From assembly GCF_009811555.1 (NCBI RefSeq), contig NZ_BLIN01000005.1, positions 4,535,501-4,599,500 of the forward strand: DNA of 64,000 nucleotides. Reading direction: 5' to 3'. Both the position numbers and the translations under genes were made by a program. The notes under the pieces were generated by a model. It was given only the letters and a program-made list of their open reading frames with translations. It did no database searches and was not told where the DNA came from. Position 1 is the first letter of the stretch, and every line of letters starts with the position of its first letter. Below, piece by piece: positions 1 through 8,488 of the stretch. The DNA is from Streptomyces caniferus. GTDB taxonomy: Bacteria; Actinomycetota; Actinomycetes; Streptomycetales; Streptomycetaceae.

Positions 1-1
1 C

Positions 2-1381
2 ACGCCTGAAGAGTTCGCGGAGCTGCTGCCTCAGACGCGGCGGGCGTTGTTGCGCCGGCTGGCGGCCGGGCAGGCCGAGGGGCGGGCGCCCTCCATGACG
101 GGTGCGGTCGTCCGCGGGGGCCGAGCGGTGTGGACGGCCGGCCGGGGCTCGGTGGAGGGGGAGGTACCGCACGGCGATGTGCAGTACCGGATCGGATCGC
201 TCACCAAGACCTTTGTCGCCGTGCTGGTACTGCGGCTGCGGGACGAGGGGCTGCTGAGCCTGGAGGACCCCGTCGGCAGGCATCTGGACGGAACTCCGGT
301 GCCGGACGCGACGATCGCGCAACTGCTCGCGCACAGTTCGGGGCTGGCGGCCGAGGCACGAGGCCCGTGGTGGGAGCGGACCGCGGGAACGCTGCGGCCC
401 GAGCCGGCCGACCTCTTCGGCGAGCGGCCGCGGCGGCTCCCCGCCGGGCGGCGCCACCATTACTCCAACCCCGGCTATGCACTGCTCGGTGCGCTGGTCG
501 AACGGCTGCGAGGCGGTACCCCGTGGGACGAGGCACTGCGGAACGAGGTGCTGGAACCGCTGGGCATGGGGCGTACGACGCTGCACCCGGAGGGACCGTA
601 CGCGCGTGGCTGGGCAGTCCACCCGTGGGCCGACGCCGTGCTGCCCGAGCCGGCCGAGGACACCGGGTTGATGGGCCCGGCGGGGCAGTTGTGGTCGACA
701 CTCGGGGACCTGTGCCGGTGGGCGGCGTTCCTGCTGCGGGGCGACGAGCGGGTGCTGAGGGCGGCGAGCCTGGCGGAGATGCGGACACCTGCCGTACCGC
801 CGGAGGGGAAGGCGTGGGAGGCGGGGTACGGGCTGGGCGTGCAGCTCATGCGACGCGAAGGACGGCTGCTGGCCGGGCATGTCGGTTCGATGCCCGGCTT
901 TCTGGCGGCGTTGTGGACCGACCCCGAGGAGGACGTTGCCGGGGTCGTACTCGCCAACTGCACCTCGGGCCCGGCGGTAGCGGCCCTTGCCGCCGATCTC
1001 ACCGGGATCGTGAGCGAGCACGAGCCCCGGATCCCCGAGCCCTGGCGTCCGCTGCCCGGGCCGCTGGATCCGGAACTGCTGGGGCTGACCGGGCCCTGGT
1101 ACTGGGGAGCGAACCCGCACGTACTGCGGTTGCGGGCCGGGCGGGAGCTGGAACTCACGCCGCTGTCCGGGGCGGGGCGGCTCTCGCGGTTCCGGGCCGA
1201 GAAGGACGGCACCTGGACAGGACTGGACGGCTATTACGCGGGCGAGACGCTGCGCGTGGTGCGGGAGCGGGACGGGTCGGTCAGGCATCTGGATCTCGGC
1301 ACCTTCGTGTTCACCCGCGGGCCGTATGCGCCGTCGGAACCGGTGCCCGGTGGGGTGGATCCGGAGGGCTGGCGGGTGTGA
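2..1381 (+). CDS. Serine hydrolase (beta-lactamase class C fold), 5' end outside window
   Basis: Serine hydrolase of the class C beta-lactamase/EstB fold. The Ser-Leu-Thr-Lys nucleophile motif is at bases 197-208, the Tyr-Ser-Asn motif at 461-469, and a His-Val-Gly near 878 may be the third motif. The frame is open from the window edge with no ATG or GTG before the core domain, so the true start is just upstream; 459 residues are visible. The last ~120 residues form the extra C-terminal domain common in this family. No signal peptide is visible in the part present. The substrate cannot be told; an esterase or peptidase-like activity is more likely than drug resistance. Confidence 0.85.
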   Translation, partial: TPEEFAELLPQTRRALLRRLAAGQAEGRAPSMTGAVVRGGRAVWTAGRGSVEGEVPHGDVQYRIGSLTKTFVAVLVLRLRDEGLLSLEDPVGRHLDGTPVPDATIAQLLAHSSGLAAEARGPWWERTAGTLRPEPADLFGERPRRLPAGRRHHYSNPGYALLGALVERLRGGTPWDEALRNEVLEPLGMGRTTLHPEGPYARGWAVHPWADAVLPEPAEDTGLMGPAGQLWSTLGDLCRWAAFLLRGDERVLRAASLAEMRTPAVPPEGKAWEAGYGLGVQLMRREGRLLAGHVGSMPGFLAALWTDPEEDVAGVVLANCTSGPAVAALAADLTGIVSEHEPRIPEPWRPLPGPLDPELLGLTGPWYWGANPHVLRLRAGRELELTPLSGAGRLSRFRAEKDGTWTGLDGYYAGETLRVVRERDGSVRHLDLGTFVFTRGPYAPSEPVPGGVDPEGWRV

Positions 1382-1473
1382 GGCCCGTACGGCGAGGGCT
1401 CGGAGAGCGGACGTACAGTCGAACCAGATGTCAGGAGCCGCGCCGAGTCGGCTCGCTACCGCTGGAAGGCCCT

Positions 1474-2619
1474 GTGACTGCCGTGTCTGACCCGACCGCG
1501 AACGCTGCCGCCCCGGATCTGCTCGACCTGCCGCCGCTCACCGCGGCTCACTTCGCGCGGATCGAGGACAAGGTCGCCGCCCTGATGGGCACCCGCTGCG
1601 ATGTGGTGGCGATGCAGGGCGAGGCACTGCTGCCGCTGGAGGCCTGCATCCGCTCGGCCGTGCGGCCCGGCAGCACCGCGCTCAACATCATCACCGGACC
1701 GTACGGCGAGACGTTCGGCGGCTGGCTGCGTTCCTGCGGAGCCCAGGTGGTCACCATCACGGCGCAGTTCACGGGTGCGGTCGACCCGCGGCAGGTGGCG
1801 GAGGCCTTGCAGGAGCACCCCGAGATCGACTTTGTGAGCCTGGTGCACGCGGAGGCGGCCACCGGCAACACCAACCCCGTCGCAGAGATCGGCGCGGTGG
1901 TGCGGGAGCACGGCGCGCTGCTGATGCTGGACGCGGTCGCCTCGGTGGGCGCCGAGCCGCTGCTCACCGACGAGTGGGGCGTGGACCTGTGCGTGATCGG
2001 CGGTCAGAAGGCCATGGCGGGGCCTGCCGGGGTGTCGGCGGCGTCGGTCAGCCCCCGTGCGTGGGAGCGGATCGCCGCCAACGAGCAGGCGCCCCGGGGC
2101 TCGTACCTTTCGTTGCTGGACTGGAAGGAGCGCTGGATCGACGGCGGACGCACGGCCCTGCCGCACGCCCCGGCGCAACTGGAGATGCTCGCGCTGGAAC
2201 AGGCCGCGGACCGTATCGAGGCCGAGGGTCTGGAGGCCGTCATCACCCGGCACCGGGCGGCGGCCGCGGCGACCCGGGCCGGTGTGCGGGCGCTGGGCGG
2301 ACTCGCTCCCTACGTCGTGCGTGACGAGGACGCGGCGCCGGCCGCAACGACGCTCCGTGCGCCGGAGGGAGTAGATGCCCGGGAGATCGTGGCCGCCGCA
2401 CTCACGGTGGATGCAGCGGTGCCGGTGCAGGCCGCGGCAGGGGCGCTGGCCAAGGAGATGATCCGGGTGAATCACTATGGCCGCGCCGCCGACCGGGCGG
2501 TGGTCACGGCCTCGCTGACGGCGCTGGCCGGTGGACTGCGTGCGCTGGGTGTGTCCGTGGACGCTGAGGGCGCGTCCCGGGCGGCGGACGCGGCGTGGGA
2601 CGCGGTGGCTGCACGCTGA
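1474..2619 (+). CDS. PLP-dependent aminotransferase, class V (alanine-glyoxylate type)
   Basis: Fold-type I, class V aminotransferase of the alanine-glyoxylate/serine-pyruvate group, 381 residues. The PLP-binding lysine sits in Gly-Gly-Gln-Lys-Ala-Met-Ala-Gly-Pro, and the Leu-Met-Leu-Asp-Ala-Val-Ala-Ser strand before it carries the cofactor Asp. GTG 1474 is chosen because GGAAGG at 1463-1468 is 5 nt upstream; GTG 1483 is the alternative. It stands alone, 92 bp after the serine hydrolase, and ends just before the parS palindrome, which could also act as its terminator. Exact amino donor and acceptor are unknown. Confidence 0.88.
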   Translation: MTAVSDPTANAAAPDLLDLPPLTAAHFARIEDKVAALMGTRCDVVAMQGEALLPLEACIRSAVRPGSTALNIITGPYGETFGGWLRSCGAQVVTITAQFTGAVDPRQVAEALQEHPEIDFVSLVHAEAATGNTNPVAEIGAVVREHGALLMLDAVASVGAEPLLTDEWGVDLCVIGGQKAMAGPAGVSAASVSPRAWERIAANEQAPRGSYLSLLDWKERWIDGGRTALPHAPAQLEMLALEQAADRIEAEGLEAVITRHRAAAAATRAGVRALGGLAPYVVRDEDAAPAATTLRAPEGVDAREIVAAALTVDAAVPVQAAAGALAKEMIRVNHYGRAADRAVVTASLTALAGGLRALGVSVDAEGASRAADAAWDAVAAR

Positions 2620-2652
2620 GGCGAGCCGGCGCCCAGGCATAGGGCGAGTGGT

Positions 2653-2692
2653 CGTGTGGGGCCGCGTTTCACGTGAAACGCGGCCCCACACG
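2653..2692. terminator. 40-bp perfect palindrome around parS, possible terminator
   Basis: Two 20-base arms (2653-2672 and 2673-2692) are exact reverse complements with no spacer. The centre is the parS core. In RNA this gives a very stable GC-rich hairpin about 33 bp after the aminotransferase stop codon, fitting a factor-independent terminator without a U tract, as is usual in Streptomyces. Palindromy beyond the 14-bp parS is not needed for ParB binding, so a second role is inferred. Confidence 0.6.
2666..2679. other. parS site (ParB-binding centromere element)
   Basis: Perfect copy of GTTTCACGTGAAAC, the site bound by chromosomal ParB. ParB loads here and spreads to form the partition complex that organises origin regions during sporulation septation. 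This copy is the core of a 40-bp palindrome. Confidence 0.95.
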
Positions 2693-2711
2693 TGTGTCTG
2701 GAGGCAGTGTC

Positions 2712-2725
2712 GTTTCACGTGAAAC
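2712..2725. other. parS site
   Basis: Second perfect GTTTCACGTGAAAC, 46 bp centre to centre from the first. Its flanks are not palindromic, so here only the ParB-binding core is present. Confidence 0.95.
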
Positions 2726-3105
2726 ACCCCCGCCCGTGGTTGTCCTCCTCGTCGGCTCGATGGCCCCCAACCTCCTTTATCCGTAGTGGAGTTGGTCCTC
2801 GTCGGCGGAGGGTAGATGGCGGGGGAGGCGAGTCGCGTACGCGCGCGGCGGCAGCGACGATGACGTTGCGGGTGGCGGTCATCTAGCCCGTCGCCTGTCA
2901 GGAGTCGTCCGGTGGCGTGCCCGGGACCCCGGAGGCAGGCTGGACGCGGAAGGAAGGTGCCGTGGACGCCGGTGCTCGCAGGCGCCTCGGCGCAGCAGGG
3001 CCGGCCATGTTTTCGGCTCGCTTGTTCCCGCCGACCTCGCCGGCCGGTTCTTTTCCCCGCCGTCGCGTCGCCGGGGCGTCTAACGATCTTGCTGGAACCC
3101 TCCCA

Positions 3106-3111
3106 TAGAAT
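3106..3111 (+). promoter_or_regulatory. -10-like hexamer for the TetR gene
   Basis: TAGAAT, close to the housekeeping consensus, about 70 bp before the chosen start. No clear -35 at the right spacing. Confidence 0.35.
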
Positions 3112-3182
3112 CGGAACACACGACCCGTTTGGTATGACGGAGCGGCGCGTACCGGGTGTCGACGTTTTCAGGAGGTCCGGCG

Positions 3183-3929
3183 GTGATCGAGGGCGGTGTC
3201 ACGCGCTCCCGTGCGGATGCGCGGCGCAACCGGGCGCTGGTACTCCAGGCGGCTCGATTCGCCTTCGAGGAAGAGGGGTTGGGGGTCCCGCTCGGGGAGA
3301 TCGCGCGGCGGGCGGGCGTCGGTGCGGGGACTGTCTATCGCCATTTTCCTTCCAAGGACGCCCTGTTCAGGGCAACCGTCGTGGAACGGATCGAGCTTTT
3401 CACCGACACGGCAAGGGACTTGGCCGAGACGCCGGACCCTGGCGCGGTGTTCTTTCGCTTCCTTTCCTCCGTGGTGCGGCTGGCCTCGCGCAACAAGGCG
3501 TTGTGTGACGCGTTGGAGGCGGCCGGCACGGGTCGCTTCGAGCCGTCGCCGGGGGTCGGCCAGGACTTCGACGACGCGCTGGAGGTCCTGCTCGGCAGGG
3601 CGCAAGAGGCAGGCGCCGTACGGCAGGACGTTGGGATAGCTGACCTCAGGGCCCTGCTGGTGGGCTGCCTTTCGATGGAACGGGCCAGGGCGGGAGCCAG
3701 CGCGGAGGAGGGAGAGCAGGGCCGGATGACAGCGCTGATGTGCGATGCGCTGCGGCCGCACCGCTTCGTAACGAAACTTCCCACTGAGGCCCGGAACCGT
3801 AACGAAACGCGGTGCGAGGTGTGCGGTGCGGCCGTCGCGACCGCGCGCACGGGCCGGCCCGCGCGCTACTGCGGCGGTGCCTGCCGGCAGAAGGCCCACC
3901 GGAAGCGGGCACGGACCCGGCAGAGGTGA
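3183..3929 (+). CDS. TetR-family regulator with C-terminal zinc-ribbon tail
   Basis: 248 residues. The N-terminal helix-turn-helix (roughly residues 15-60, with Gly-Thr-Val-Tyr-Arg-His-Phe in the recognition helix) is typical of TetR repressors, and the middle is the ligand-binding helical domain. After residue ~205 comes an unusual tail with four cysteines (C-x2-C-x15-C-x3-C) and a very basic end, resembling the short zinc ribbons attached to other Streptomyces regulators. GTG 3183 is chosen because AGGAGG (3170-3175) lies 7 nt upstream. No divergent target gene adjoins it, so ligand and regulon are unknown; the next gene is convergent. Confidence 0.88.
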   Translation: MIEGGVTRSRADARRNRALVLQAARFAFEEEGLGVPLGEIARRAGVGAGTVYRHFPSKDALFRATVVERIELFTDTARDLAETPDPGAVFFRFLSSVVRLASRNKALCDALEAAGTGRFEPSPGVGQDFDDALEVLLGRAQEAGAVRQDVGIADLRALLVGCLSMERARAGASAEEGEQGRMTALMCDALRPHRFVTKLPTEARNRNETRCEVCGAAVATARTGRPARYCGGACRQKAHRKRARTRQR

Positions 3930-3960
3930 GCGGGCGAGGCCGTATCAGCCGTCGGGCTTC

Positions 3961-4413
3961 TCACAGCTGGAGCTTGAAGCCCAGGTGGGAGGCCTCGAAC
4001 CCGAGGCGCTCGTAGAAGCGGTGGGCGTCGATGCGGGTCGCGTCCGAGGTGAGCTGCACCATCTGACAGCCGAGCGTGCGGGATTCCGCGACCGCCCACT
4101 CGATGAGCTGGGTGCCGAGGCCGCTGCCGCGTTCGTCGCGGTGGACCCGTACCCCCTCGATGATCGCGCGGGTGGCACCGCGCCGGGACAGGCCGGGGAT
4201 GACCGTGAGCTGCAGCGTGCCGACCGTCCGCCCCTCGCGGACCGCGACGATCTGGTGCTGCTGCGGGTCGTTGGCCAGCGCCTCGAACGCGGCGCGGTAC
4301 GGAGCCAGGTCGTCCGGTGATTCGCGGGCGGCGCCCAACGGGTCGTCGGCGAGCATCGCGATGATGGCGGGCAGATCGGCCTCGGTCGCGCGGCGTATCT
4401 CGATATCGCTCAT
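3961..4413 (-). CDS. GNAT family N-acetyltransferase
   Basis: 150-residue single-domain acetyltransferase. Motif A, which binds acetyl-CoA pyrophosphate, reads Arg-Gly-Ser-Gly-Leu-Gly in the middle of the protein, followed by the typical Phe-Tyr-Glu-Arg-Leu-Gly-Phe end of motif B. The start Met-Ser-Asp-Ile-Glu is used; a longer frame to 4455 adds residues not typical of the family. It converges on the TetR gene. Substrate unknown; small-molecule or antibiotic acetylation are both possible. Confidence 0.88.
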   Translation of the reverse strand: MSDIEIRRATEADLPAIIAMLADDPLGAARESPDDLAPYRAAFEALANDPQQHQIVAVREGRTVGTLQLTVIPGLSRRGATRAIIEGVRVHRDERGSGLGTQLIEWAVAESRTLGCQMVQLTSDATRIDAHRFYERLGFEASHLGFKLQL

Positions 4414-4500
4414 GGGCGCGACCCTATGCCGTGTGATCGCGGGGGCGGCAGGCACCGGGCCGCCCGTTTCAACGGTCGGCCCGTCCCTGCGCCGCCGAGG

Positions 4501-5022
4501 TCACTGCGGCGGTACGAGCGTCTCGACGGCGGTGACCAGCGGCGCCAGCTCGGGGCGCTGTGCGGCGTCCTGGAGGGCTTCGCGCAGCGCGCCGTCGTGG
4601 GTGGGCCGGGCCTCCACCAGGAGCGCGAGGCCGTCGGGCGTCACGTTGGTGTAGATGCCGCGCCGGTCGGTGGGGCACAGGTAGCGCGAGAGCAGTCCCC
4701 GCTCCTCGAGCCGCGTGACCAGGCGGGTCGTGGCGCTCTGGCTGAGGACGACGGAGTCCGCGACCTGGTGCATCCGCAGATGACCGCCGGGGCCGTCGTG
4801 CTGCTCGCTGAGCACATTGAGGACCGAGAACTCCCGGACGCTGAGCTCGTGCGTCTGCAGGGCGCGTTCGATGTGGGACTCGATGCGGCTGTGCAGCGCG
4901 GAGAGCGCGCACCAGCCCTGTGCCAGTCCAGGCGTCGGCGCCGGCGGGCAGCCGGGTTCAGCCGACTCCGGTGCCTCCACCGTCTCCTGCTTCTCCTGCA
5001 TCTCCCGCGTCTGCTGCGTCAT
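4501..5022 (-). CDS. MarR-family regulator, divergent from an MFS exporter
   Basis: 173 residues with the winged-helix core at about residues 50-145; the recognition region Val-Leu-Ser-Gln-Ser-Ala-Thr-Thr-Arg-Leu-Val and the Asp-Arg-Arg-Gly-Ile wing are clear. The first ~30 residues are Glu/Gln-rich. Start ATG 5022 is preferred over 5037 because an AGGAGG stretch lies 6 nt before it and would be inside the longer version. It is transcribed away from the MFS gene at 5168 across a 145-bp gap, the standard arrangement for a MarR repressor of a drug or metabolite exporter. Confidence 0.9.
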   Translation of the reverse strand: MTQQTREMQEKQETVEAPESAEPGCPPAPTPGLAQGWCALSALHSRIESHIERALQTHELSVREFSVLNVLSEQHDGPGGHLRMHQVADSVVLSQSATTRLVTRLEERGLLSRYLCPTDRRGIYTNVTPDGLALLVEARPTHDGALREALQDAAQRPELAPLVTAVETLVPPQ

Positions 5023-5093
5023 CGACGACCTCCTCATGGGCGCACCTCATGGGCACGCCATCCAGGATAGGGCACCAGCGAAATATCCGGCGC

Positions 5094-5116
5094 TTGCAAA
5101 TAACCCGCGTATGCAA
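5094..5116. promoter_or_regulatory. Candidate MarR operator between marR-like and MFS genes
   Basis: Inverted repeat TTGCA-N13-TGCAA in an AT-richer patch of the divergent intergenic region, overlapping where the promoters should be. Inferred from position and symmetry only. Confidence 0.4.
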
Positions 5117-5167
5117 TTATTGTCTACGCTCATAAGAGACGGACGCAATCACCTGAAGGGATCCGTC

Positions 5168-6385
5168 ATGCCTCTCGCACTCCTGGCTCTCGCCATCGGT
5201 GCCTTCGGGATCGGAACGACCGAGTTCGCGGTCATGGGCCTGCTGCCCGACATGGCGGCAGGCTTCGGCGTCTCCATCCCGCTCGCCGGATACGCGACCA
5301 CCGTCTACGCCCTCGGCGTGGTCATCGGAGCGCCCCTGATGACCGCCGTCGGCACGCGCTTCACCCGCAAGCAGATGCTGATGCTGCTGATGGGCCTCTT
5401 CATCGTGGGCAACCTGCTCACGGCCGTCGCCCCCAGCTTCTGGATCATGCTCGCCGGGCGGATCGTGGCCGCGTTCACGCACGGCGCGTTCTTCGGCATC
5501 GGCGCACTCGTCGCCGCCGACCTGGTCGCGCCCGAGAAGCGCGCCACCGCCATCTCGCTGATGTTCAGCGGTCTGACCATCGCGAATGTCGTGGGCGTAC
5601 CGGCCGGCACCATGCTCAGCCAGCAGTTCGACTGGCGCACCACCTTCTACGCCATCACCGTGCTCGGCGCGATCGGCCTGCTGGGCATCGTCAAGCTGAT
5701 CCCGGCGCAGCGGGCGAAGGCGGCCTCTCCTCTGGGCAGCGAACTCGCGGTGTTCCGCAACCCGCAGGTCGGCCTGGCGATGCTGATGACGATCCTGGGC
5801 TTCGGCGGTGTCTTCGCAGCCGTCACCTACCTCGCCTCGATGATGACCGAGGTCACCGGCTTCGCGCCGTCCTCCGTGATCTGGCTGACGGCCGTCTTCG
5901 GCCTCGGGATGGTCGGCGGGAACCTGATATCCGGTCGCTTCACCGACCGCGCCATGATGCCGATGCTGTTCGTGTCGATGAGCGGTCTGGCGCTGTCGCT
6001 GGCCGCGTTCACCTTCACCGCACACAACAAGACCGCCGCCATCGTCACCATCGCGCTGATCGGCATCTTCGGCTTCGCCACCGTTCCTCCGCTGCAGAAG
6101 CGGGTGATGGACCAGGCGGCCTCGGCGCCCACTCTCGCCTCGGCCGGCAATATCGCGGCCTTCAACTTCGGCAATGCGCTGGCCGCTTGGCTCGGCGGGA
6201 TCGTCATCTCGGCCGGCCTCGGCTACACCGCGCCCAACTGGGTCGGTGCGCTGATGACCGTCGCGGCGCTGGCGGTGGCGATATTCGCCTCCGCTCTGGA
6301 GCGTCGTCAAACAGGCCGCGGCCGCGTGGTGGCCGCAGGCGGATCCGCGCCTGCCGACGAGCCCGTAGTGGCGGCGCACGGCTGA
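5168..6385 (+). CDS. MFS transporter (drug/arabinose-efflux type, DHA1)
   Basis: 405-residue major facilitator with about twelve hydrophobic segments and the motif-A loop Arg-Phe-Thr-Arg-Lys-Gln after TM2. It resembles the Cmx/AraJ-like exporters whose N-terminus reads Leu-Ala-Ile-Gly-Ala-Phe-Gly-Ile-Gly-Thr-Thr-Glu-Phe. Start ATG 5168 follows an AAGGGA site. It is probably repressed by the divergent MarR protein and may share a message with the HbpS-like gene 134 bp downstream, although a small GC hairpin lies between. Proton-coupled export of a small molecule is the likely job. Confidence 0.9.
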   Translation: MPLALLALAIGAFGIGTTEFAVMGLLPDMAAGFGVSIPLAGYATTVYALGVVIGAPLMTAVGTRFTRKQMLMLLMGLFIVGNLLTAVAPSFWIMLAGRIVAAFTHGAFFGIGALVAADLVAPEKRATAISLMFSGLTIANVVGVPAGTMLSQQFDWRTTFYAITVLGAIGLLGIVKLIPAQRAKAASPLGSELAVFRNPQVGLAMLMTILGFGGVFAAVTYLASMMTEVTGFAPSSVIWLTAVFGLGMVGGNLISGRFTDRAMMPMLFVSMSGLALSLAAFTFTAHNKTAAIVTIALIGIFGFATVPPLQKRVMDQAASAPTLASAGNIAAFNFGNALAAWLGGIVISAGLGYTAPNWVGALMTVAALAVAIFASALERRQTGRGRVVAAGGSAPADEPVVAAHG

Positions 6386-6391
6386 GATACC

Positions 6392-6406
6392 GGGGCGTAC
6401 CGCCCC
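6392..6406 (+). terminator. Small GC hairpin after the MFS gene
   Basis: GGGGCG-TAC-CGCCCC just after the stop codon. Short, so it may only attenuate transcription into the next gene. Confidence 0.3.
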
Positions 6407-6519
6407 CGGACCTCCTGCGCCAGGACCCTCAAGGGACCGACGCGCACCCCACCGGAGCAGCACGCACGACCGACGGAACACGCACCACCGGCACCACTGA
6501 GCCCCAAGGAAGACTCCTG

Positions 6520-7002
6520 ATGAGCACCACCTCCTCTGCCACCACCTCCTCTGCCACCACCTCCTCTGCCACGACCACCTCCGCCTCCACTGTCCGTCCC
6601 CTCACCACGCGCGACGCCGAGGGCCTCATCGACGCCGCCGTCCGTGCCGCCGAGGGCCTCGGTGTGCGGGGCAGTGTCACCGTCCTGGATGCGGGCGGTC
6701 ATCTGCTCGGCTTCCGGCGGGACGACGCGGCCGTGCTGATCTCAGGGGAGACCAGCACCCGCAAGGCGTACACGGCACTGCAGCTCGACACCCCGACCGC
6801 CGACCTGGTCGAACTCGTACGGCCCGACGGGCTCTTCCACACCCTGCCCACGGCGTTGGACCGGCCGCTGCTCTTCCTCGCGGGCGGTGTACCGCTCCAC
6901 CGGGACGGCCGGCTGATCGGCGCGATCGGCTTCGGCGGCGGTGCCCCCGAACAGGACCACCGGATCGTCACCGCGGCGATAGCGGAGGCCGACCTCGCCT
7001 GA
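6520..7002 (+). CDS. GlcG/HbpS family haem-binding-like protein
   Basis: 160 residues. From about residue 25 it matches the GlcG/HbpS (DUF336) fold, with Val-Leu-Asp-Ala-Gly-Gly-His-Leu and the later Gly-Ala-Ile-Gly-Phe-Gly-Gly-Gly loop. Members include HbpS of S. reticuli, which binds haem and senses redox stress. The first 25 residues contain a Thr-Thr-Ser-Ser-Ala unit repeated three times, coded by a 15-bp tandem DNA repeat at about 6530-6575. No clear Sec signal is seen. Haem binding is a family inference. Confidence 0.8.
   Translation: MSTTSSATTSSATTSSATTTSASTVRPLTTRDAEGLIDAAVRAAEGLGVRGSVTVLDAGGHLLGFRRDDAAVLISGETSTRKAYTALQLDTPTADLVELVRPDGLFHTLPTALDRPLLFLAGGVPLHRDGRLIGAIGFGGGAPEQDHRIVTAAIAEADLA
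6530..6575 (+). repeat. 15-bp tandem repeat inside the HbpS-like gene
   Basis: Three near-identical copies of ACCTCCTCTGCCACC encode a Thr/Ser/Ala linker. Copy number is likely to vary between strains without breaking the frame. Confidence 0.8.
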
Positions 7003-7019
7003 CGGCGCCAGGCCGTCCG

Positions 7020-7577
7020 CTAACGGAGGCTCGCACCCTTGATGCTGCTCCTTCGCGCCCGGCCGGCGCGGGCCTCGGCCGACTGTGCCTCGCGCAGTCG
7101 GCGGCCGCGTCGGGTGAGTCCCCACGGCTTGAGGACGGAGATCGCGGTGAGGAAGAGGTAGGTGACCGTGGCGACCGCCGGCGCGACGAGGAGGCTGACG
7201 TCCGGGTGCGGGGTGCCCGCGGCGGCCTCGGCGGCGAGCCGGTTGATGCCGGGCCGGAGTGAGAAGACCGAGAGCAGGACGGTGATGAGCGTCAGCCAGA
7301 ACTTGAGGTAGACCCAGCGGTGCCTGGCCAGCCCCCAGGCGGTGCGCAGCGACAGCACCAGTCCGCTGACCAGCGAGGTCAGCGCGACGGGGAGGACCAG
7401 CCAGTCACCGAAGACCTTCATGGCCCGGTAGGCGACGCCGGCCATGTCGGGGGATCCGGTCGTGTAACCGGTGATGCCGAGCGTGAGCAGCCCGACGGTC
7501 AGGCCGAGCCAGCTGACGGAGACGGCGACATGAACGACGAGGAGAGCCCGGCGGGCGGGTCGGCTGAGCTGCTGCAT
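7020..7577 (-). CDS. Integral membrane protein (DUF2269-like), unknown function
   Basis: 185 residues with four hydrophobic segments (about residues 12-35, 52-78, 90-108 and 125-150) and a basic C-terminus. It resembles the small DUF2269-type membrane proteins. The start Met-Gln-Gln-Leu is chosen because hydrophobic coding begins right after it, but the upstream ribosome site is weak and a GTG three codons earlier is possible. Convergent with the HbpS-like gene, divergent from the HAD phosphatase. Confidence 0.75.
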   Translation of the reverse strand: MQQLSRPARRALLVVHVAVSVSWLGLTVGLLTLGITGYTTGSPDMAGVAYRAMKVFGDWLVLPVALTSLVSGLVLSLRTAWGLARHRWVYLKFWLTLITVLLSVFSLRPGINRLAAEAAAGTPHPDVSLLVAPAVATVTYLFLTAISVLKPWGLTRRGRRLREAQSAEARAGRARRSSIKGASLR

Positions 7578-7839
7578 GGCGTCCACGGTGGCGCCCCGTG
7601 CCCCGCGGCACATCTCCCGGCGGGAGTATCCGCACCTACGCGGGCTTGAGTACGTCCCGAAGCACGGTGCCGCCTGCCGCGCCACCGGTCCCGCCCGCAC
7701 CCAGGCCCGCTCGTCCTCAGACGCTCGTCCCCAGGCCCGCTCGCAGGGGCCAGATCGGCGGCCTCTCCCCGTCCCGCCGACGCGTGGACCGGTTGCACCT
7801 TCCCCCGCTCCCGCTCTCGCCTGCCGCGACCGCGCCTCC

Positions 7840-7845
7840 TAGGCT
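7840..7845 (+). promoter_or_regulatory. -10 TAGGCT, leaderless promoter for the HAD gene
   Basis: TAGGCT ends 7 nt before ATG 7853 and no ribosome binding site lies between, so transcription probably begins at the start codon. Confidence 0.45.
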
Positions 7846-7852
7846 CCGGGGC

Positions 7853-8488
7853 ATGGGCAAGCTGCATCTGTTCGACATGGACGGGACCCTGCTCCATGGG
7901 TCCGCGGCCGCCATTGAGATCTCCCGGCAGCTCGGGCTGGACCGGGAGATCGCCGAGCTGGAACGCGGATTTGCCGCGGGTGAACTGACTCCCCCGCAGT
8001 TCGCTCAGCTGGCATGCGACCTATGGGCAGCCGAGTTGACCGAACTCACGGTGGCCGCGGCATTTGACGGCGCGCCGTGGCTGACCGGAATCCAGGAAGT
8101 CTGGGCGGATATCCGGGCGCGCGGCGAGCGCTGCGCGGTGATTTCTCTCTCGCCGGGTTTCTTCGTCGAACGGCTGCTGTCCTGGGGCGCCGATGCGGCA
8201 CACGGTTCCCGCTGGCCCGCGTTGCCGATCCGGGAGGCGGTGGAGCCGGCCGGCATCCTCTCGTCGGCGGCGAAGGTACGGATCGCGGATGAACTCTGTG
8301 TGCAGTACGGGCTGACACGAGCCGACTGTGTGGCATACGGCGACTCCATGTCGGACACCGAACTGTTCGCGGTCGTCCCGCAGTCGGTGGCAGTGAATGC
8401 GGATCACCATGTCAGTGGGCTGGCCTCATATGCGTATGCGGGCAGGGATCTTCGTGAGGCATACGAACTGGTGCGTACTGGCCAGTAA
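7853..8488 (+). CDS. HAD-IB phosphatase (SerB-like)
   Basis: 211 residues. Motif I is Phe-Asp-Met-Asp-Gly-Thr near residue 6, motif II Ser in Ile-Ser-Leu-Ser-Pro-Gly-Phe, motif III lysine in the Ser-Ala-Ala-Lys-Val stretch and motif IV Tyr-Gly-Asp-Ser-Met-Ser-Asp. This is the phosphoserine phosphatase-like HAD-IB subgroup. It stands alone, so it may dephosphorylate a specialised substrate rather than serve the main serine pathway. Leaderless start inferred from the -10 box. Confidence 0.9.
   Translation: MGKLHLFDMDGTLLHGSAAAIEISRQLGLDREIAELERGFAAGELTPPQFAQLACDLWAAELTELTVAAAFDGAPWLTGIQEVWADIRARGERCAVISLSPGFFVERLLSWGADAAHGSRWPALPIREAVEPAGILSSAAKVRIADELCVQYGLTRADCVAYGDSMSDTELFAVVPQSVAVNADHHVSGLASYAYAGRDLREAYELVRTGQ

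Larger units (their letters stand above)
2620..3182. other. Intergenic region with two parS sites and a tetR promoter
   Basis: 563 bp without a credible gene. It holds two perfect parS sites near its left end, the first inside a 40-bp perfect palindrome. A -10-like TAGAAT at 3106-3111 is the likely promoter of the downstream TetR gene. Positions 2740-2900 contain only short GTCCTC-rich repeats with no coding pattern that I can see. Confidence 0.6.
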
